64,000 nucleotides of DNA, from assembly GCA_002729725.1 (NCBI GenBank), contig PBYS01000098.1, positions 62,001 through 126,000 on the forward strand, written 5' to 3'. Each line of letters starts with the position of its first letter. Positions within the stretch are counted from its first letter, which is position 1. The translations under genes and the position numbers were made by a program. The stretch comes from Puniceicoccaceae bacterium (GTDB taxonomy: Bacteria > Verrucomicrobiota > Verrucomicrobiia > Opitutales > Coraliomargaritaceae). Under the pieces are notes generated by a model. The model saw only the letters and a list, made by a program, of their open reading frames with translations, searched no databases and was not told the DNA's origin. This document shows positions 36,379 to 45,693 of the stretch, in pieces.

Positions 36379-38406
36379 TTAAGCGTGGATACGGTAGGAG
36401 GGGAATTCGATTTCGATGTCCCAGTTGCGTTCTTGAGTTCGGGAATTGAGTTTCAGCTCACCTTGATGCTCGGTAATCACTTTTTGAGCGACGGAGAGTC
36501 CTAAGCCTACGCCGGTGTGACGCGTCGTATAGAAAGCTTCGGTTGCCTGCTTGACTAAATCTTCTGTCAGGCCGGTGCCTCCGTCACGTAAGCGGACCAG
36601 ACGCTTGCCCGTGAGATCCTGGCAGATCTCAACTTGAATGATTTGTGCGTCTGGATTGGCTTGAATCGAATTTAAGAATAGTTCTTCGAATGCATGGGTG
36701 AGCGCCTCAGGATTGGCTTCTAGCGTGAGTGACGCTAAGGACTCTAGCTGGTTTTCAATTTTTAGTTCCGCGAGTGTATTGTCTGTCTGGGTACGAGCGC
36801 GTTGGAATGCCTTTTGGATGATAACATTGAGTTGCACTTCACTCCCCCCTGCCTGAGAAGATTGCGCCATATAGAGCATTTGCTCGCTGAGGCGTTTGAT
36901 TCTCGCGGTTTCTTTGAGCATGGCCGATTTAAGCGAAGCTTGAAACTTGGGTTGTTGGATCTTTTTGTCGATTAATTGAGCATGTGTCGATAGCGGCACC
37001 AGAGAATTGCGTATCTCGTGGGCGAATCGCTCGGCAATCAGACTGATTGTTTGGTTCTTGGTATCTGATCGAGCGCTTTCTTTGCTGGCTTCAATTTTAG
37101 TGAAGTCTTCTATTATGAGCATCGTCGGGCGCGGTAGGCGCATCAGTTCCCCCTTTTGGCTGAAGGGGAAAATCGAGACTTGATACACCTCGTCTGGTTC
37201 TAAGCCGTCGATTTTAAAAGGCTCTAGCAGTTCACCTTTCTCGACCGCACGGTGCACTGGCTTCGCCAGTTTGGGGGGAAGTTCTGCGAATTCGATACGA
37301 CGGTCGGGATTGTTTTGACCGAGATCAAGAAAGCGCTTGGCCGCGTCGTTCATGTAAAGAATGTCTAGATTTTCACTGAAGACGATCGCACCACTCGACA
37401 TGGAGTGCATGACGTTTTCGATTAATTGCCCATGGTGCGCAAGTTCGCTGTGTAGGCGGCTATTGCGGATTGCCAAGCCTAGTTCTTCCATCAGCAGGTA
37501 GAGTAGCTCCAATTCGTCTTCGGTGTAGTCGCGACCAGTCACGGGGCCATTTAATACCGCCAAGCCAATGATTTCTTCTCGATCTGTGATCGGGATCGCT
37601 AAGTGGCAGCCGAGGACTGAGAACTCTTTAGCGCTCCCGCTATTACCGTGTGTGAATTGGCTGCGAGTACCGCTTTCTTTGTGTAAAATACGAGGATATT
37701 CTGTCAGCTCGCGCCCGATGCCAACTTCTCGACTGAGTTGAAAGCAGTCCACCAAGTCGGAGGGCAAGCCGAGTGAGGCAATGCATGTGAGATGTTTCGA
37801 TTGCTTATTTTTGACTAAGGATTGCTTGGCGGAACTCTCTAGAAAGATGCCGATGCGGCTGAAACTGATGTGTTCTCGCAGCTTGAGGATGAAGTGCTGG
37901 GTAAAGGCTTTATAATCCAAACTGAAGCTCAATATGTGCGAGAGATCGCGCAGTACGTTCAGAGTCGATGTCGCGTGGCTGATATTGGAGCTCCGCTGTT
38001 GTGAATGATTGCCCCAGTCCTGCATACTACTGGGCGTGTTGCCTTGTTTGTTTTCGTGTTGATTCATCAACACGCGAGCGAGTGTTTTTGAGGGGATCGG
38101 CTCCGCGAAATAAAGATCGGCACGATTCTCAAAGGCAGTGTTTTCTAGGCTTGAGTTATACTCGGGTGTTAAGACGACGATTTGGATCTGTTCTGTGAGC
38201 TCGCGTATTTCGCAGAGCGTGCGCTTGAGCTCTAGCTCTGTGCCTTCCGAGTAAATGACCACTGCATCAAAGGCGCTGCGCGCGAGCGAAGATTTCGCTT
38301 CAAGTGCTGATTGCCGTATGACGATTCGGTCCTCTGGAGCCGAAAAAACCTCCCGTAGCTTAGCTGGGATGGATGGCTCGTCTCTAATGAATAGAAAATG
38401 ACTCAC
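36379..38406 (-). CDS. GAF/PAS sensor histidine kinase with N-terminal receiver-like domain
   Basis: Soluble 675-residue kinase. Residues about 1-115 have a receiver-like fold without a clear phosphoacceptor pattern (DAVVIYSEGTELELKRTL replaces the usual DxxMP), so it is probably a non-phosphorylated input. A GAF domain (about 155-310, GIGRELTEYPRILH and LAIPITDREEIIGLAVLN) is followed by a PAS domain (about 330-425). The kinase core has H-box RFAHEIRNSLVPLSTHAQL (about 475), N-box FEELFLNSIQ, G1 RDGGTGLT and G2 TGVGLGLSVAQKVI. It is cotranscribed with the FadL-like gene and divergent from the LuxD-methyltransferase operon. It has no adjacent response regulator of its own. Confidence 0.9.
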   Translation of the reverse strand: MSHFLFIRDEPSIPAKLREVFSAPEDRIVIRQSALEAKSSLARSAFDAVVIYSEGTELELKRTLCEIRELTEQIQIVVLTPEYNSSLENTAFENRADLYFAEPIPSKTLARVLMNQHENKQGNTPSSMQDWGNHSQQRSSNISHATSTLNVLRDLSHILSFSLDYKAFTQHFILKLREHISFSRIGIFLESSAKQSLVKNKQSKHLTCIASLGLPSDLVDCFQLSREVGIGRELTEYPRILHKESGTRSQFTHGNSGSAKEFSVLGCHLAIPITDREEIIGLAVLNGPVTGRDYTEDELELLYLLMEELGLAIRNSRLHSELAHHGQLIENVMHSMSSGAIVFSENLDILYMNDAAKRFLDLGQNNPDRRIEFAELPPKLAKPVHRAVEKGELLEPFKIDGLEPDEVYQVSIFPFSQKGELMRLPRPTMLIIEDFTKIEASKESARSDTKNQTISLIAERFAHEIRNSLVPLSTHAQLIDKKIQQPKFQASLKSAMLKETARIKRLSEQMLYMAQSSQAGGSEVQLNVIIQKAFQRARTQTDNTLAELKIENQLESLASLTLEANPEALTHAFEELFLNSIQANPDAQIIQVEICQDLTGKRLVRLRDGGTGLTEDLVKQATEAFYTTRHTGVGLGLSVAQKVITEHQGELKLNSRTQERNWDIEIEFPSYRIHA

Positions 38407-38580
38407 GAAATAATTAGTAGAGCTAGGGAAAATACGTCCATAGTTTAATGCGGTGCAACTATAATGTCTAATTTGTATTAGTTGCCATTATTTCATTAAG
38501 TTTCATTACAATTATTTTTTATTTGTATGTTGGCGGCCCTATGAATCTGATAGGAGATTAATTATTGAGCAATTTTATAG

Positions 38581-40263
38581 ATGACTACAAGTGCTACTGA
38601 TCACTCGACTATTCAAAGTAAAGTCGTCGTATTTCCATCTCGCAGCGGTAAGAAGATGGTGGGCTTCATTGATGCATTGAGCACGGCGGCGCCAGATGCG
38701 CCCTTTGTGGTGATGGCGCCCAAATATGGACAGTCTAAAAAGAACAACTTACAAATGTCCTATGTCTTTGCGCAAAACGGGTTAAGGGTTTTACGGTTTG
38801 ATCACACCAATCACATCGGAGAGAGTGAAGGAGAGATCGTCGATTACACACTGCCGGGTGCGGTGGCCGACATTCTGGCTGCACTTGATTATTTAGAAAC
38901 CGAGTACGGTCACTCGAAAGTCATTTTGCAGGCGAACAGTATGTCCGCGCGCTGTGCCATACGCGCCGCGAGCTTGGACGCTCGGATAGAGCGCTTGATT
39001 TGCCTTGTCGGTATTGTCGATTTCCGGGAGACGATTACACTCATTTGCCAAAAAGATATCATTGATGTGTATGTTTCCGGGGTGGAACAAGGTGTGGGCG
39101 ACATCCTGGGGCATGATGTGAATATCGATCAATTTTTGAAAACTAGCGTGGATGAGAATATGCACGATAGTGTGGGCACTCGAGATGACTTTTTGAAAGC
39201 AAAGTGCGATGTGTTCATGTTTGCTGCAGAAAAAGATGCATGGGTAGATTTCGAGAAATTAAAGCAATTGGCTGAGGGCGCGAATCGAGTGCAAATACGT
39301 GAAGTTAAGGGCGTGATGCACGAAATGATGGAGAATCCACAGGCGGCGCTAAAGACTATATTTGCTGCGGTATTCGTTGCGAAGCATGGACGCTTCCCGC
39401 GCGAAGAAGAGTTGGAGGATGTAGCTGAACCCAATAAACGAGAGGTCTTTAAGCAGAATAAAGTGGAGCGTAATCGCTTGCGTGCGGTCGCACCGAAGCG
39501 TGAGTCTGAGGCTGATTTTTGGCATAGCTACCTCGATAAGTATAAAATGCTGGAGTCGGTTAGCGCGTATAAAGATTACCTCAAACTGATTGCGGATTGC
39601 CTTGGCAGCCCTACTGAGGGGGCGGTCTATTTGGACTGTGGTTGCGGCAATGGTATGTTTGGTGCTTGGTGTTTGCGTGATTTGATCGCGCAGTCGGCTG
39701 TGAACTGGAAAACACCCGCTACGTATTTTGGTCTCGATTTGACTGGTAAGGGGCTTTCTGAAGCCGCGCGCAGGCACTCTACGATAGCAAATGAGGGCGG
39801 TGGACCAGCTCTGAGGAATCTTAATCGGATGTATTACCGTTTTGATCTGGATCGTATCGATGCGAGCCAAGAGAAGCTCTTACCCTTAGCGGATCAATCT
39901 GCAGATCGTATTTGCTGTAGTCTTTTAATTTCTTATCTGAAAGATCCCGTCTTTCTGGTGAAGGAATTATACCGCGTTTTGAAACCTGATGGGCGTATCA
40001 TTCTTTCCAGCATGAAGCCTTATTGTGATCTTTCGCTTATTTATAAGGGCTTTTTAGGCGAGACCAATAGTGAGGAGGCTGTGGAGTCTGCGCGTAATTT
40101 ATTGAGCGCTGCTGGAGTTTTACAGCTCAAAGAGGATGAGGGGCATTACATTTTCTATAGCGAAGATGAATTGGTCGAAATTATGCGACAAGGAGGCTTT
40201 GATAAAACACATGTCTTTAGGTCCTTTGGGGAGCAGGCAAACTTGGTGTCTTCTATCAAATGA
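38581..40263 (+). CDS. LuxD-like acyl hydrolase/transferase fused to SAM-dependent methyltransferase
   Basis: A 560-residue two-domain enzyme. The N-terminal half (about 15-275) is an alpha/beta hydrolase of LuxD (acyl-ACP thioesterase/transferase) style: nucleophile region NSMSARC (Ser120), catalytic Asp219 in EKDAWVD and His about 247 in GVMHEM. The C-terminal half (about 310-560) is a class I SAM methyltransferase with motif I LDCGCGNGMFGAW (about 350), the acidic FGLDLTG and a later VLKPDGRIILSS. A fatty-acid methyl ester would be the logical product: acyl release, then O-methylation. It is first in an operon with two histidine kinases and a GAF/PAS protein; the next gene overlaps its stop by four bases. 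This resembles PhcB of Ralstonia in logic; the fusion itself is unusual. Confidence 0.82.
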   Translation: MTTSATDHSTIQSKVVVFPSRSGKKMVGFIDALSTAAPDAPFVVMAPKYGQSKKNNLQMSYVFAQNGLRVLRFDHTNHIGESEGEIVDYTLPGAVADILAALDYLETEYGHSKVILQANSMSARCAIRAASLDARIERLICLVGIVDFRETITLICQKDIIDVYVSGVEQGVGDILGHDVNIDQFLKTSVDENMHDSVGTRDDFLKAKCDVFMFAAEKDAWVDFEKLKQLAEGANRVQIREVKGVMHEMMENPQAALKTIFAAVFVAKHGRFPREEELEDVAEPNKREVFKQNKVERNRLRAVAPKRESEADFWHSYLDKYKMLESVSAYKDYLKLIADCLGSPTEGAVYLDCGCGNGMFGAWCLRDLIAQSAVNWKTPATYFGLDLTGKGLSEAARRHSTIANEGGGPALRNLNRMYYRFDLDRIDASQEKLLPLADQSADRICCSLLISYLKDPVFLVKELYRVLKPDGRIILSSMKPYCDLSLIYKGFLGETNSEEAVESARNLLSAAGVLQLKEDEGHYIFYSEDELVEIMRQGGFDKTHVFRSFGEQANLVSSIK

Positions 40264-42407
40264 TTGCGTATCTAGTCGTCAGTTCCTTTCTGATTTCTTT
40301 GTTGTCGCTATTTTTCCTAGTCGCTGTCATCGCGAAGGGGAATCTCTATTTTAAAGGGCGCAACCTCGCCTTTTGCTTTTTTAGTTTTTCGATTTTTGTA
40401 TGGTCACTCGGGCACATGATGTGGCTGGTTTCGAGCGAGCGGTCGGATGCATTTTTTTGGGTACATGTGCTGGTTGCGGGCTCTATTATGGTGCCTTATG
40501 CTTATTTTCACTTTGCTGTAAATTTGACGGGGCGTTTTTATTTACAGAGGCATGTGATTGCAGGCTATGCGATTGGAGCCATACTGCTCTGTTTTAATAT
40601 TTCAGATTTTGTGGTCGTGGACCTTGAGCCGAGGGGAGGCTTTGAATTCTGGCCTGTGCCAGGTAGTATGTTTTTTCCCTACATCGGCGGCTATATCTTT
40701 ATGGTGATTTTTGGATCTGGTTTGCTTTTTTCAGAATACCGACGTGCTGAAATCGATAAGAAGAATCAGTTGCGCTATATCACCTTTGGCACCGTGATTG
40801 GCTTTTTAGGGGGGACGACAAATTTCTTTTTGTGGTTAGATATACCCATCGCTCCGTTCGGACATGCCGCAGTTATTTTCTATATTTTAGGGCTGGGGTA
40901 TTCGATGTTGAAATTCAGAGCTTTGGATTTTAGTGAGATGTCCTTTCGCGTATTTGGTTTAATTGTGATCGCGATTATTTTTTCTGGTATCACATCGTTT
41001 GGCTTAGTGGCACTGATGCATTCGATTTATGATGATTTTTATCCTGATCATGTGCTGTTCTGGTGGGTGCTTTTTAGTCTGTTATCGATCTTTCTTTTAG
41101 CGCTGGGGCCCTATGTGAATGATCTTTTCAACCAATTTCTCCATGACCGTTTCCTCGCTAAGCGGTTTGCGTTTCGGGCAGACTTGCGTGATTTGTCGGA
41201 ACAAGTTGATTTGGAGGGCGATTTAGAGGAGCAGTTTAACTATGTCGTCGGGCGGATCTCCGAAGTGCTGTCCATTGCAGACGTGGCACTGTATACACGC
41301 TCGATTCATGACTTCGACTTCGTTTGCCGTGGTTCCAATGGTTCACGTAAGTGGTGCCCCCGTCTTAGCCCCGAGCGAATTGACTTTTTACTAGATGCTT
41401 TTGAGCGGCATGCGAAATCTTTTCATGTGGAAGAGGCCATTCTAGCTTCCCAAGACTTTAAGATGGCATATTTCAGTCAGGGGATTGAGCGGCGCATCCT
41501 TTGGCCGGAGGATATTGTCGTGCCCGTGCGCGGACGCTTTGAATGTTATGGATTTTTGGTCTTAGGCAAAGGGAAGCACCAAACCGTGCTGGGAGAGGTG
41601 GACTACTTGTTGGTCGAGAATATTTGTTCGCAACTGGGCTTATCGATTAAGATGCGTGAGATCGAGCAAGGTTCGAACCAAGTCGAGAAATTGGTCACAT
41701 TAGGGACGATGGCGGCGGGCTTATCGCATGAATTACGCAACCCTTTGGTTTCGATTAAAACCTTAGCTTCGCTGTTGAAGAAAAAGCCCGAATCATTGCG
41801 ACTCGATCCGAGCTTTAGTGAGACGGTGCAGCGGGATGTTAAGCGAGTGATCTCAGTCGTGGAAGGGGTGTCCGCATTTGCGCATAATACGGATGGTTCG
41901 TTTCGTGCAGTGCAGGTGCAGGATGTTTTAGCTGAGGCCTTGTCCATTGTAGAGCCTAACTTACAGACGGAGCGGATCGAGGTCGCTGTACATCACTCGC
42001 AGGAATTGCCTCAGTTAGTGGGGGATTCGGAGCAATTAGTGCAAGTTTTTCGCAATCTGCTGGAGAATTCAATCAATGCGATCTCCGAGTGGAGTGAGCG
42101 CAATGAGCCCGGGCAGATTACGATTGTTACCGATCTGAAAACGGGGCGAGATTCAGAAAATGGGCATGATTGGTTAATTGTCGAATGTAAGGATGATGGC
42201 CCAGGGATTCCTAAAGATTTGCAGAAGTTTATCTTTGAGCCATTTGTTACTTCCAGAGATACTGGCACGGGCGTGCGTACTCGTGGGACAGGCTTAGGCT
42301 TGGCCATTGTGACTAAAATTATTGAACGTCATCGCGGTAATATTACGGTGAGTTCGATTTTAGGTCGGGGGACCGAATTTACTGTCTCACTTCCCGTTGT
42401 TAAATAA
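40260..42407 (+). CDS. Multi-TM sensor histidine kinase (PhcS-like)
   Basis: Inner-membrane kinase of 715 residues. The N-terminal third holds about nine hydrophobic helices (first at 2-26, last at about 260-290), a 7TM-type sensor region without a large periplasmic domain, suited to a lipophilic ligand. A GAF-like domain (about 315-460) follows. The kinase core has H-box AGLSHELRNPLVSIKTLASLL (about 480), N-box FRNLLENSINAI, G1 CKDDGPGIPK and G2 RGTGLGLAIVTKI. It overlaps the methyltransferase gene (ATGA) and is followed after nine bases by the GAF/PAS gene. By position it is the receptor of the operon; ligand identity is inferred, not shown. Confidence 0.88.
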   Translation: MIAYLVVSSFLISLLSLFFLVAVIAKGNLYFKGRNLAFCFFSFSIFVWSLGHMMWLVSSERSDAFFWVHVLVAGSIMVPYAYFHFAVNLTGRFYLQRHVIAGYAIGAILLCFNISDFVVVDLEPRGGFEFWPVPGSMFFPYIGGYIFMVIFGSGLLFSEYRRAEIDKKNQLRYITFGTVIGFLGGTTNFFLWLDIPIAPFGHAAVIFYILGLGYSMLKFRALDFSEMSFRVFGLIVIAIIFSGITSFGLVALMHSIYDDFYPDHVLFWWVLFSLLSIFLLALGPYVNDLFNQFLHDRFLAKRFAFRADLRDLSEQVDLEGDLEEQFNYVVGRISEVLSIADVALYTRSIHDFDFVCRGSNGSRKWCPRLSPERIDFLLDAFERHAKSFHVEEAILASQDFKMAYFSQGIERRILWPEDIVVPVRGRFECYGFLVLGKGKHQTVLGEVDYLLVENICSQLGLSIKMREIEQGSNQVEKLVTLGTMAAGLSHELRNPLVSIKTLASLLKKKPESLRLDPSFSETVQRDVKRVISVVEGVSAFAHNTDGSFRAVQVQDVLAEALSIVEPNLQTERIEVAVHHSQELPQLVGDSEQLVQVFRNLLENSINAISEWSERNEPGQITIVTDLKTGRDSENGHDWLIVECKDDGPGIPKDLQKFIFEPFVTSRDTGTGVRTRGTGLGLAIVTKIIERHRGNITVSSILGRGTEFTVSLPVVK

Positions 42408-42416
42408 TTGCTTTAT

Positions 42417-43847
42417 ATGATTGAACATACTACTCAGACTTCCGGTTCTTCTAAGGCTATACCTAAGGGCTTGATTCCTTTCCGTCGATTCGCGGCGGCA
42501 ATGAGTGAATTCAATGATTTTGATGCGTTTCGATCTGCACTCGAGCGTATTGTTTCCGAGGATACGGATTATGCAGGCTTCTTGGAATTAGATACGGATA
42601 TGCGCTCGATTCCCGATGAGGACGTCGGCGAGCACTTTGTCATGGATAGTTTGGTCGTACCATTGAGTTCTGGAGAGGATCAGGGCTATATACGATTTTC
42701 GGGCAACGAGCAGGGGAGGCCTTTTAATACCGAGGACTTGATGTGGATTGGCGCGATCAGTGAGTTTGTATCGCTTGCGTATGCGAATGCTAAGACGCAT
42801 CGTCAGGGGCGAGACAAGTTGCGTATATTTGAATATCTGATCAATCAATTGCCACTCGGAATCGTTTGCTTGGGAGGGTCGAGCGATTTGATTATTAAGA
42901 ACAAATTGGCGACCCGGTTGCTGGGTACTTCAGGCGCAGATCTGTTGCGTTCTGCGCTTGCGGAGCAAGCATTGAAGTCGCAGGAGTCGCTGCGCTTGCA
43001 TATCGAAGTCGAAGGGAAGCTACTCTATGCGGAAGCACGCCGTTTAAAGATTGAGGCTGGAAACGCCGTGACGGCTTTTGTGCTGCATGATTTGAGCGCG
43101 CAGCGTGAGAGACTATTATTACAGGTGGAGCGTTCCGTATTTCGTGCCGAATCTCGCGGCACTTCTTGGACGGTCGCAGTTTTAGAAGATCGCTCCGAGG
43201 CAGGGCGATTGCTGCGAGCGTTAAAAGTTGCCGCAGATCCCTTAGGTCTAGATGTTAGTTCTTTTGCCGCATTAGATGCGTACTCTTGTGCCTGTATCTT
43301 TACGGCTAAATCACCACGCAGTGTGCGCTATTTACTTCAACGTGCGCTTGCGCATTGCCTGGATCCGGAGCAGACGGCCGGGGCCTTAATATCGCAAATA
43401 GATCAGGAGGATGAGGCCTTGGCCCAGTCTTTGATTCAGGCGGCCTGTGCAGATTTTCAACCGTTGGAGCAATTATTACGGCCTGTTATGCTCGTGTTGG
43501 ATCCTTATCCAGCGGTCAGTGAGGCGCTTGAGTTACTTGCGGGAGAGTTCTGTTGCTTCAAGCCAGTCGAAGGAGTGGCTGAAGCGATTTTTCTGATTCA
43601 GAGTGGTGAGTTTGACGGCATCTTTCTTGATGTAGATGCCTATGGAGAGGATGCGAGTGATTTGGAACGCTTGAGAGCTGTAGGCATTAAAGCTGGAGCT
43701 GGTTTTCGCCTTTATTATATGACGCACATGCAAGCAGCTATGGCTCAGTTGAAATTTGACTTGAGCGTGAATTCTACAGTCCTTGAAAAACCTTTTGATT
43801 CGGGGCTGATTCTGGAAGCTTTACGCTTACAGTTTGATTTTGCTTGA
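42417..43847 (+). CDS. GAF/PAS protein with degenerate C-terminal receiver
   Basis: A soluble 476-residue protein of the signalling operon. A GAF-like domain (about 10-130) and a PAS-like domain (about 135-225, IFEYLINQLPLGIVCLGG) are followed by an unrecognised middle domain (about 225-360). The C-terminal receiver-like domain (about 362-476, VMLVLDPYPAVSEALELLAG) has an Asp in GIFLDVDAY where the phosphoacceptor would be and a Lys in LEKPFDSG, so it may still be phosphorylated, but it lacks the usual acidic pair near its start. No kinase core or DNA-binding domain is present. The ATG at 42417 is preferred over the TTG at 42408. It may be a scaffold or phospho-relay protein, in the place of PhcQ. 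Confidence 0.78.
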   Translation: MIEHTTQTSGSSKAIPKGLIPFRRFAAAMSEFNDFDAFRSALERIVSEDTDYAGFLELDTDMRSIPDEDVGEHFVMDSLVVPLSSGEDQGYIRFSGNEQGRPFNTEDLMWIGAISEFVSLAYANAKTHRQGRDKLRIFEYLINQLPLGIVCLGGSSDLIIKNKLATRLLGTSGADLLRSALAEQALKSQESLRLHIEVEGKLLYAEARRLKIEAGNAVTAFVLHDLSAQRERLLLQVERSVFRAESRGTSWTVAVLEDRSEAGRLLRALKVAADPLGLDVSSFAALDAYSCACIFTAKSPRSVRYLLQRALAHCLDPEQTAGALISQIDQEDEALAQSLIQAACADFQPLEQLLRPVMLVLDPYPAVSEALELLAGEFCCFKPVEGVAEAIFLIQSGEFDGIFLDVDAYGEDASDLERLRAVGIKAGAGFRLYYMTHMQAAMAQLKFDLSVNSTVLEKPFDSGLILEALRLQFDFA

Positions 43848-43901
43848 GCTTTTTGTTTGCTTCGACGTATTAGTAAAAATCTTAGTTAATAAGCTTACAC
43901 T

Positions 43902-45029
43902 ATGCTAGCCCTTGCATCAGAGAAAACAATCAAGCGTTTATTGGTCGTCGATGACGAAGAAGGGCCGCGTCAGTCTTTGAATATGATTTTTGGCGATGAC
44001 TACGAGGTGAGTATCGCTAGTTCGGGGGAAGAAGCGCTTGAGTTTGCCCGTGATACTTCCTTTCATGTGGTGGTTACAGATATACGTATGCGAGGAATCA
44101 GTGGGATTGATGTCTTGCGAGAAGTTAAAAAGATTGATCCGCATACTGAAGTAGTCGTGCTCACTGCATATGAGACTTTGGAGACAGCTCGCCAAGCGAT
44201 TAGCCTTGGGGCATCGGAGTATTTGAAAAAGCCCTTTGACTTGGATCATATTCAAACTGTCGTTGAGGAGTGTTTTCAGAGCTACTTTTTGAAGTCTAAT
44301 CATGAGACAGTGATTCGTGAAGATGTAAACGCTGCTAAAAATAATTTTCTAGAAATTGTCAGCCACGAGTTAAATACGCCCATGCATGGGATTCTTGGTT
44401 TTTTGGAATTGCTAGATGGCACGGATCTCGATCAGGAGCAGGCGGAGTATGTAGATACGATACGAGCGTGTGGCTTAAAATATTTTGAGCATGTGCAGGA
44501 CATTTTGACGTATGCGAAGATGACGATGACTGAAAGTGAGATATCGCTGAACGCCTTTAATCCAGCAACTCTAGTCTTGAAGTTGATCGCGGAGTCCGAA
44601 GTTCCTGAAGCGGTTGAAGTCTTGCCTGACATTCCAGAAGATTTACTTGAGCTTGTGAGTGGTGCGGAGCAAGAAATTCGTATTGTTGTGCGTAAACTGC
44701 TGTTGAATGCATTTAAATTTACCACGAAGGGGCATGTTGCCGTTTCGGTTCGCTATGCACCATTACCTGGCGATCAGGCTTGTTTAACTTTTGTGGTGGA
44801 GGATACAGGTGAGGGAATTAAACCTGAGCTCTTAGAACACGGGAGAATTTTTGATGCCTTTACGCAGGGGGATTCTTCCAGTCGTCGCTCTCATGAAGGC
44901 CTTGGTCTTGGTTTGTCGCTTTGTAAAAGTATTGCTGATCGCTTAGGTGGAAGCATCAGGGTGCAAAGTGTGCTCGGAGAGGGGTCGGTCTTTACCTTCG
45001 ATTGTACTGTTCATACCAATTTTGCTTAG
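43902..45029 (+). CDS. Receiver-histidine kinase hybrid (PhcR-like)
   Basis: A 375-residue response regulator whose output domain is a histidine kinase. An N-terminal receiver (about 12-125) has the acidic pair VVDDEE, phosphoacceptor VVTDIRMRG, Thr in VVLTAYE and the Lys in LKKPFD. The HisKA domain has H-box [21 protein letters not shown] (about 155), N-box [10 protein letters not shown]1 [10 protein letters not shown] and G2 [20 protein letters not shown]. Receiver-then-kinase order without other domains is what Ralstonia PhcR has. It is fourth in the operon, 54 bases after the GAF/PAS gene, and ends 84 bases before panD. Confidence 0.88.
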   Translation: MLALASEKTIKRLLVVDDEEGPRQSLNMIFGDDYEVSIASSGEEALEFARDTSFHVVVTDIRMRGISGIDVLREVKKIDPHTEVVVLTAYETLETARQAISLGASEYLKKPFDLDHIQTVVEECFQSYFLKSNHETVIREDVNAAKNNFLEIVSHELNTPMHGILGFLELLDGTDLDQEQAEYVDTIRACGLKYFEHVQDILTYAKMTMTESEISLNAFNPATLVLKLIAESEVPEAVEVLPDIPEDLLELVSGAEQEIRIVVRKLLLNAFKFTTKGHVAVSVRYAPLPGDQACLTFVVEDTGEGIKPELLEHGRIFDAFTQGDSSSRRSHEGLGLGLSLCKSIADRLGGSIRVQSVLGEGSVFTFDCTVHTNFA

Positions 45030-45113
45030 AAAAATGAAATTGTAAAGTGCTTGCAAATGTACCAACCTGCGCGGCTTTTTGACAATTCGAGCTTTCGCGA
45101 ACAGAATATAATC

Positions 45114-45503
45114 ATGCAAGTCACACTATTAAAGTCCAAGCTGCTCCGTGCAGAAGTTACCGACCGCGCTCTTCACTACGAGGGAAGCCTCGCGATTGAT
45201 GCCGCACTGATGGAGCAAATTGGCCTGGTCCCCTACGAGAAAATCTTAGTGGCGAATATTGCAAATGGCGAACGCTTAGAGACCTACGCCATTGAGGCTC
45301 CAAAGGGCTCGCACACCATTTCTTTAAATGGCGCAGCGGCGCATAAGGGGGAACTTGGTGACTTGTTGGTCATTATGTCTTTTGCCCAATTGGACGAAGA
45401 AGAGGCTAAAACATGGAAGCCCAAGGTTCTGGTGCTGGCTGATGGCAATAAGCGTGTGGTACGAGCAGACAATGTGCTCGTGGCAGATGGCGTTTATGCC
45501 TAA
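45114..45503 (+). CDS. panD: Aspartate 1-decarboxylase (PanD) proenzyme
   Basis: Makes beta-alanine for pantothenate/CoA synthesis. The ATG at 45114 ([20 protein letters not shown]) is chosen because it places the self-cleavage site Gly24-Ser25 (HYEGS) exactly where the family cleaves to make the pyruvoyl cofactor; the open frame to 45051 adds 21 unconserved residues. The substrate-binding segment [21 protein letters not shown] and the [15 protein letters not shown] loop are normal. At 129 residues it is standard length. It is separated from the signalling operon by about 84 bases and may be read with it. Confidence 0.96.
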   Translation: MQVTLLKSKLLRAEVTDRALHYEGSLAIDAALMEQIGLVPYEKILVANIANGERLETYAIEAPKGSHTISLNGAAAHKGELGDLLVIMSFAQLDEEEAKTWKPKVLVLADGNKRVVRADNVLVADGVYA

Positions 45504-45573
45504 GAGTGGGGCCGCGTCGCAGGCCTGATTTTTAGTAGGGCGTCTCACTCGGTCTATATGTTTTCCTTATACA

Positions 45574-45600
45574 TATTGAGATTGATTCTCGATTATCATA
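45574..45600 (+). promoter_or_regulatory. Candidate Fur/Zur-type operator upstream of the uptake operon
   Basis: TATTGAGATTGATTCTCGATTATCATA is an AT-rich, imperfectly symmetric sequence with TGA(G/T)AAT-like and ATTATCA half-sites, resembling Fur-family boxes. It lies about 95 bases upstream of the PEP-CTERM gene that opens an operon ending in a Fur-family gene. The match was judged by eye only. The rest of the 190-base gap has no other feature I can support. Confidence 0.45.
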
Positions 45601-45693
45601 TGGTGATTGCAAATTAGTTGACGCGATGGTAAGTGGTAGGGCGATTGATTTTTAGGAAGCCAATGTAGTTCCGGTCAATCATGCTGATTTATC

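Noticed and set aside
42408-42416. TTG start for the GAF/PAS gene
   Set aside because: The ATG at 42417 is nine bases later and leaves the domains intact.
45504-45693. Cobalamin riboswitch upstream of the TonB-receptor operon
   Set aside because: I could not find the conserved B12-box or core hairpin sequences; only a Fur-like site is arguable.
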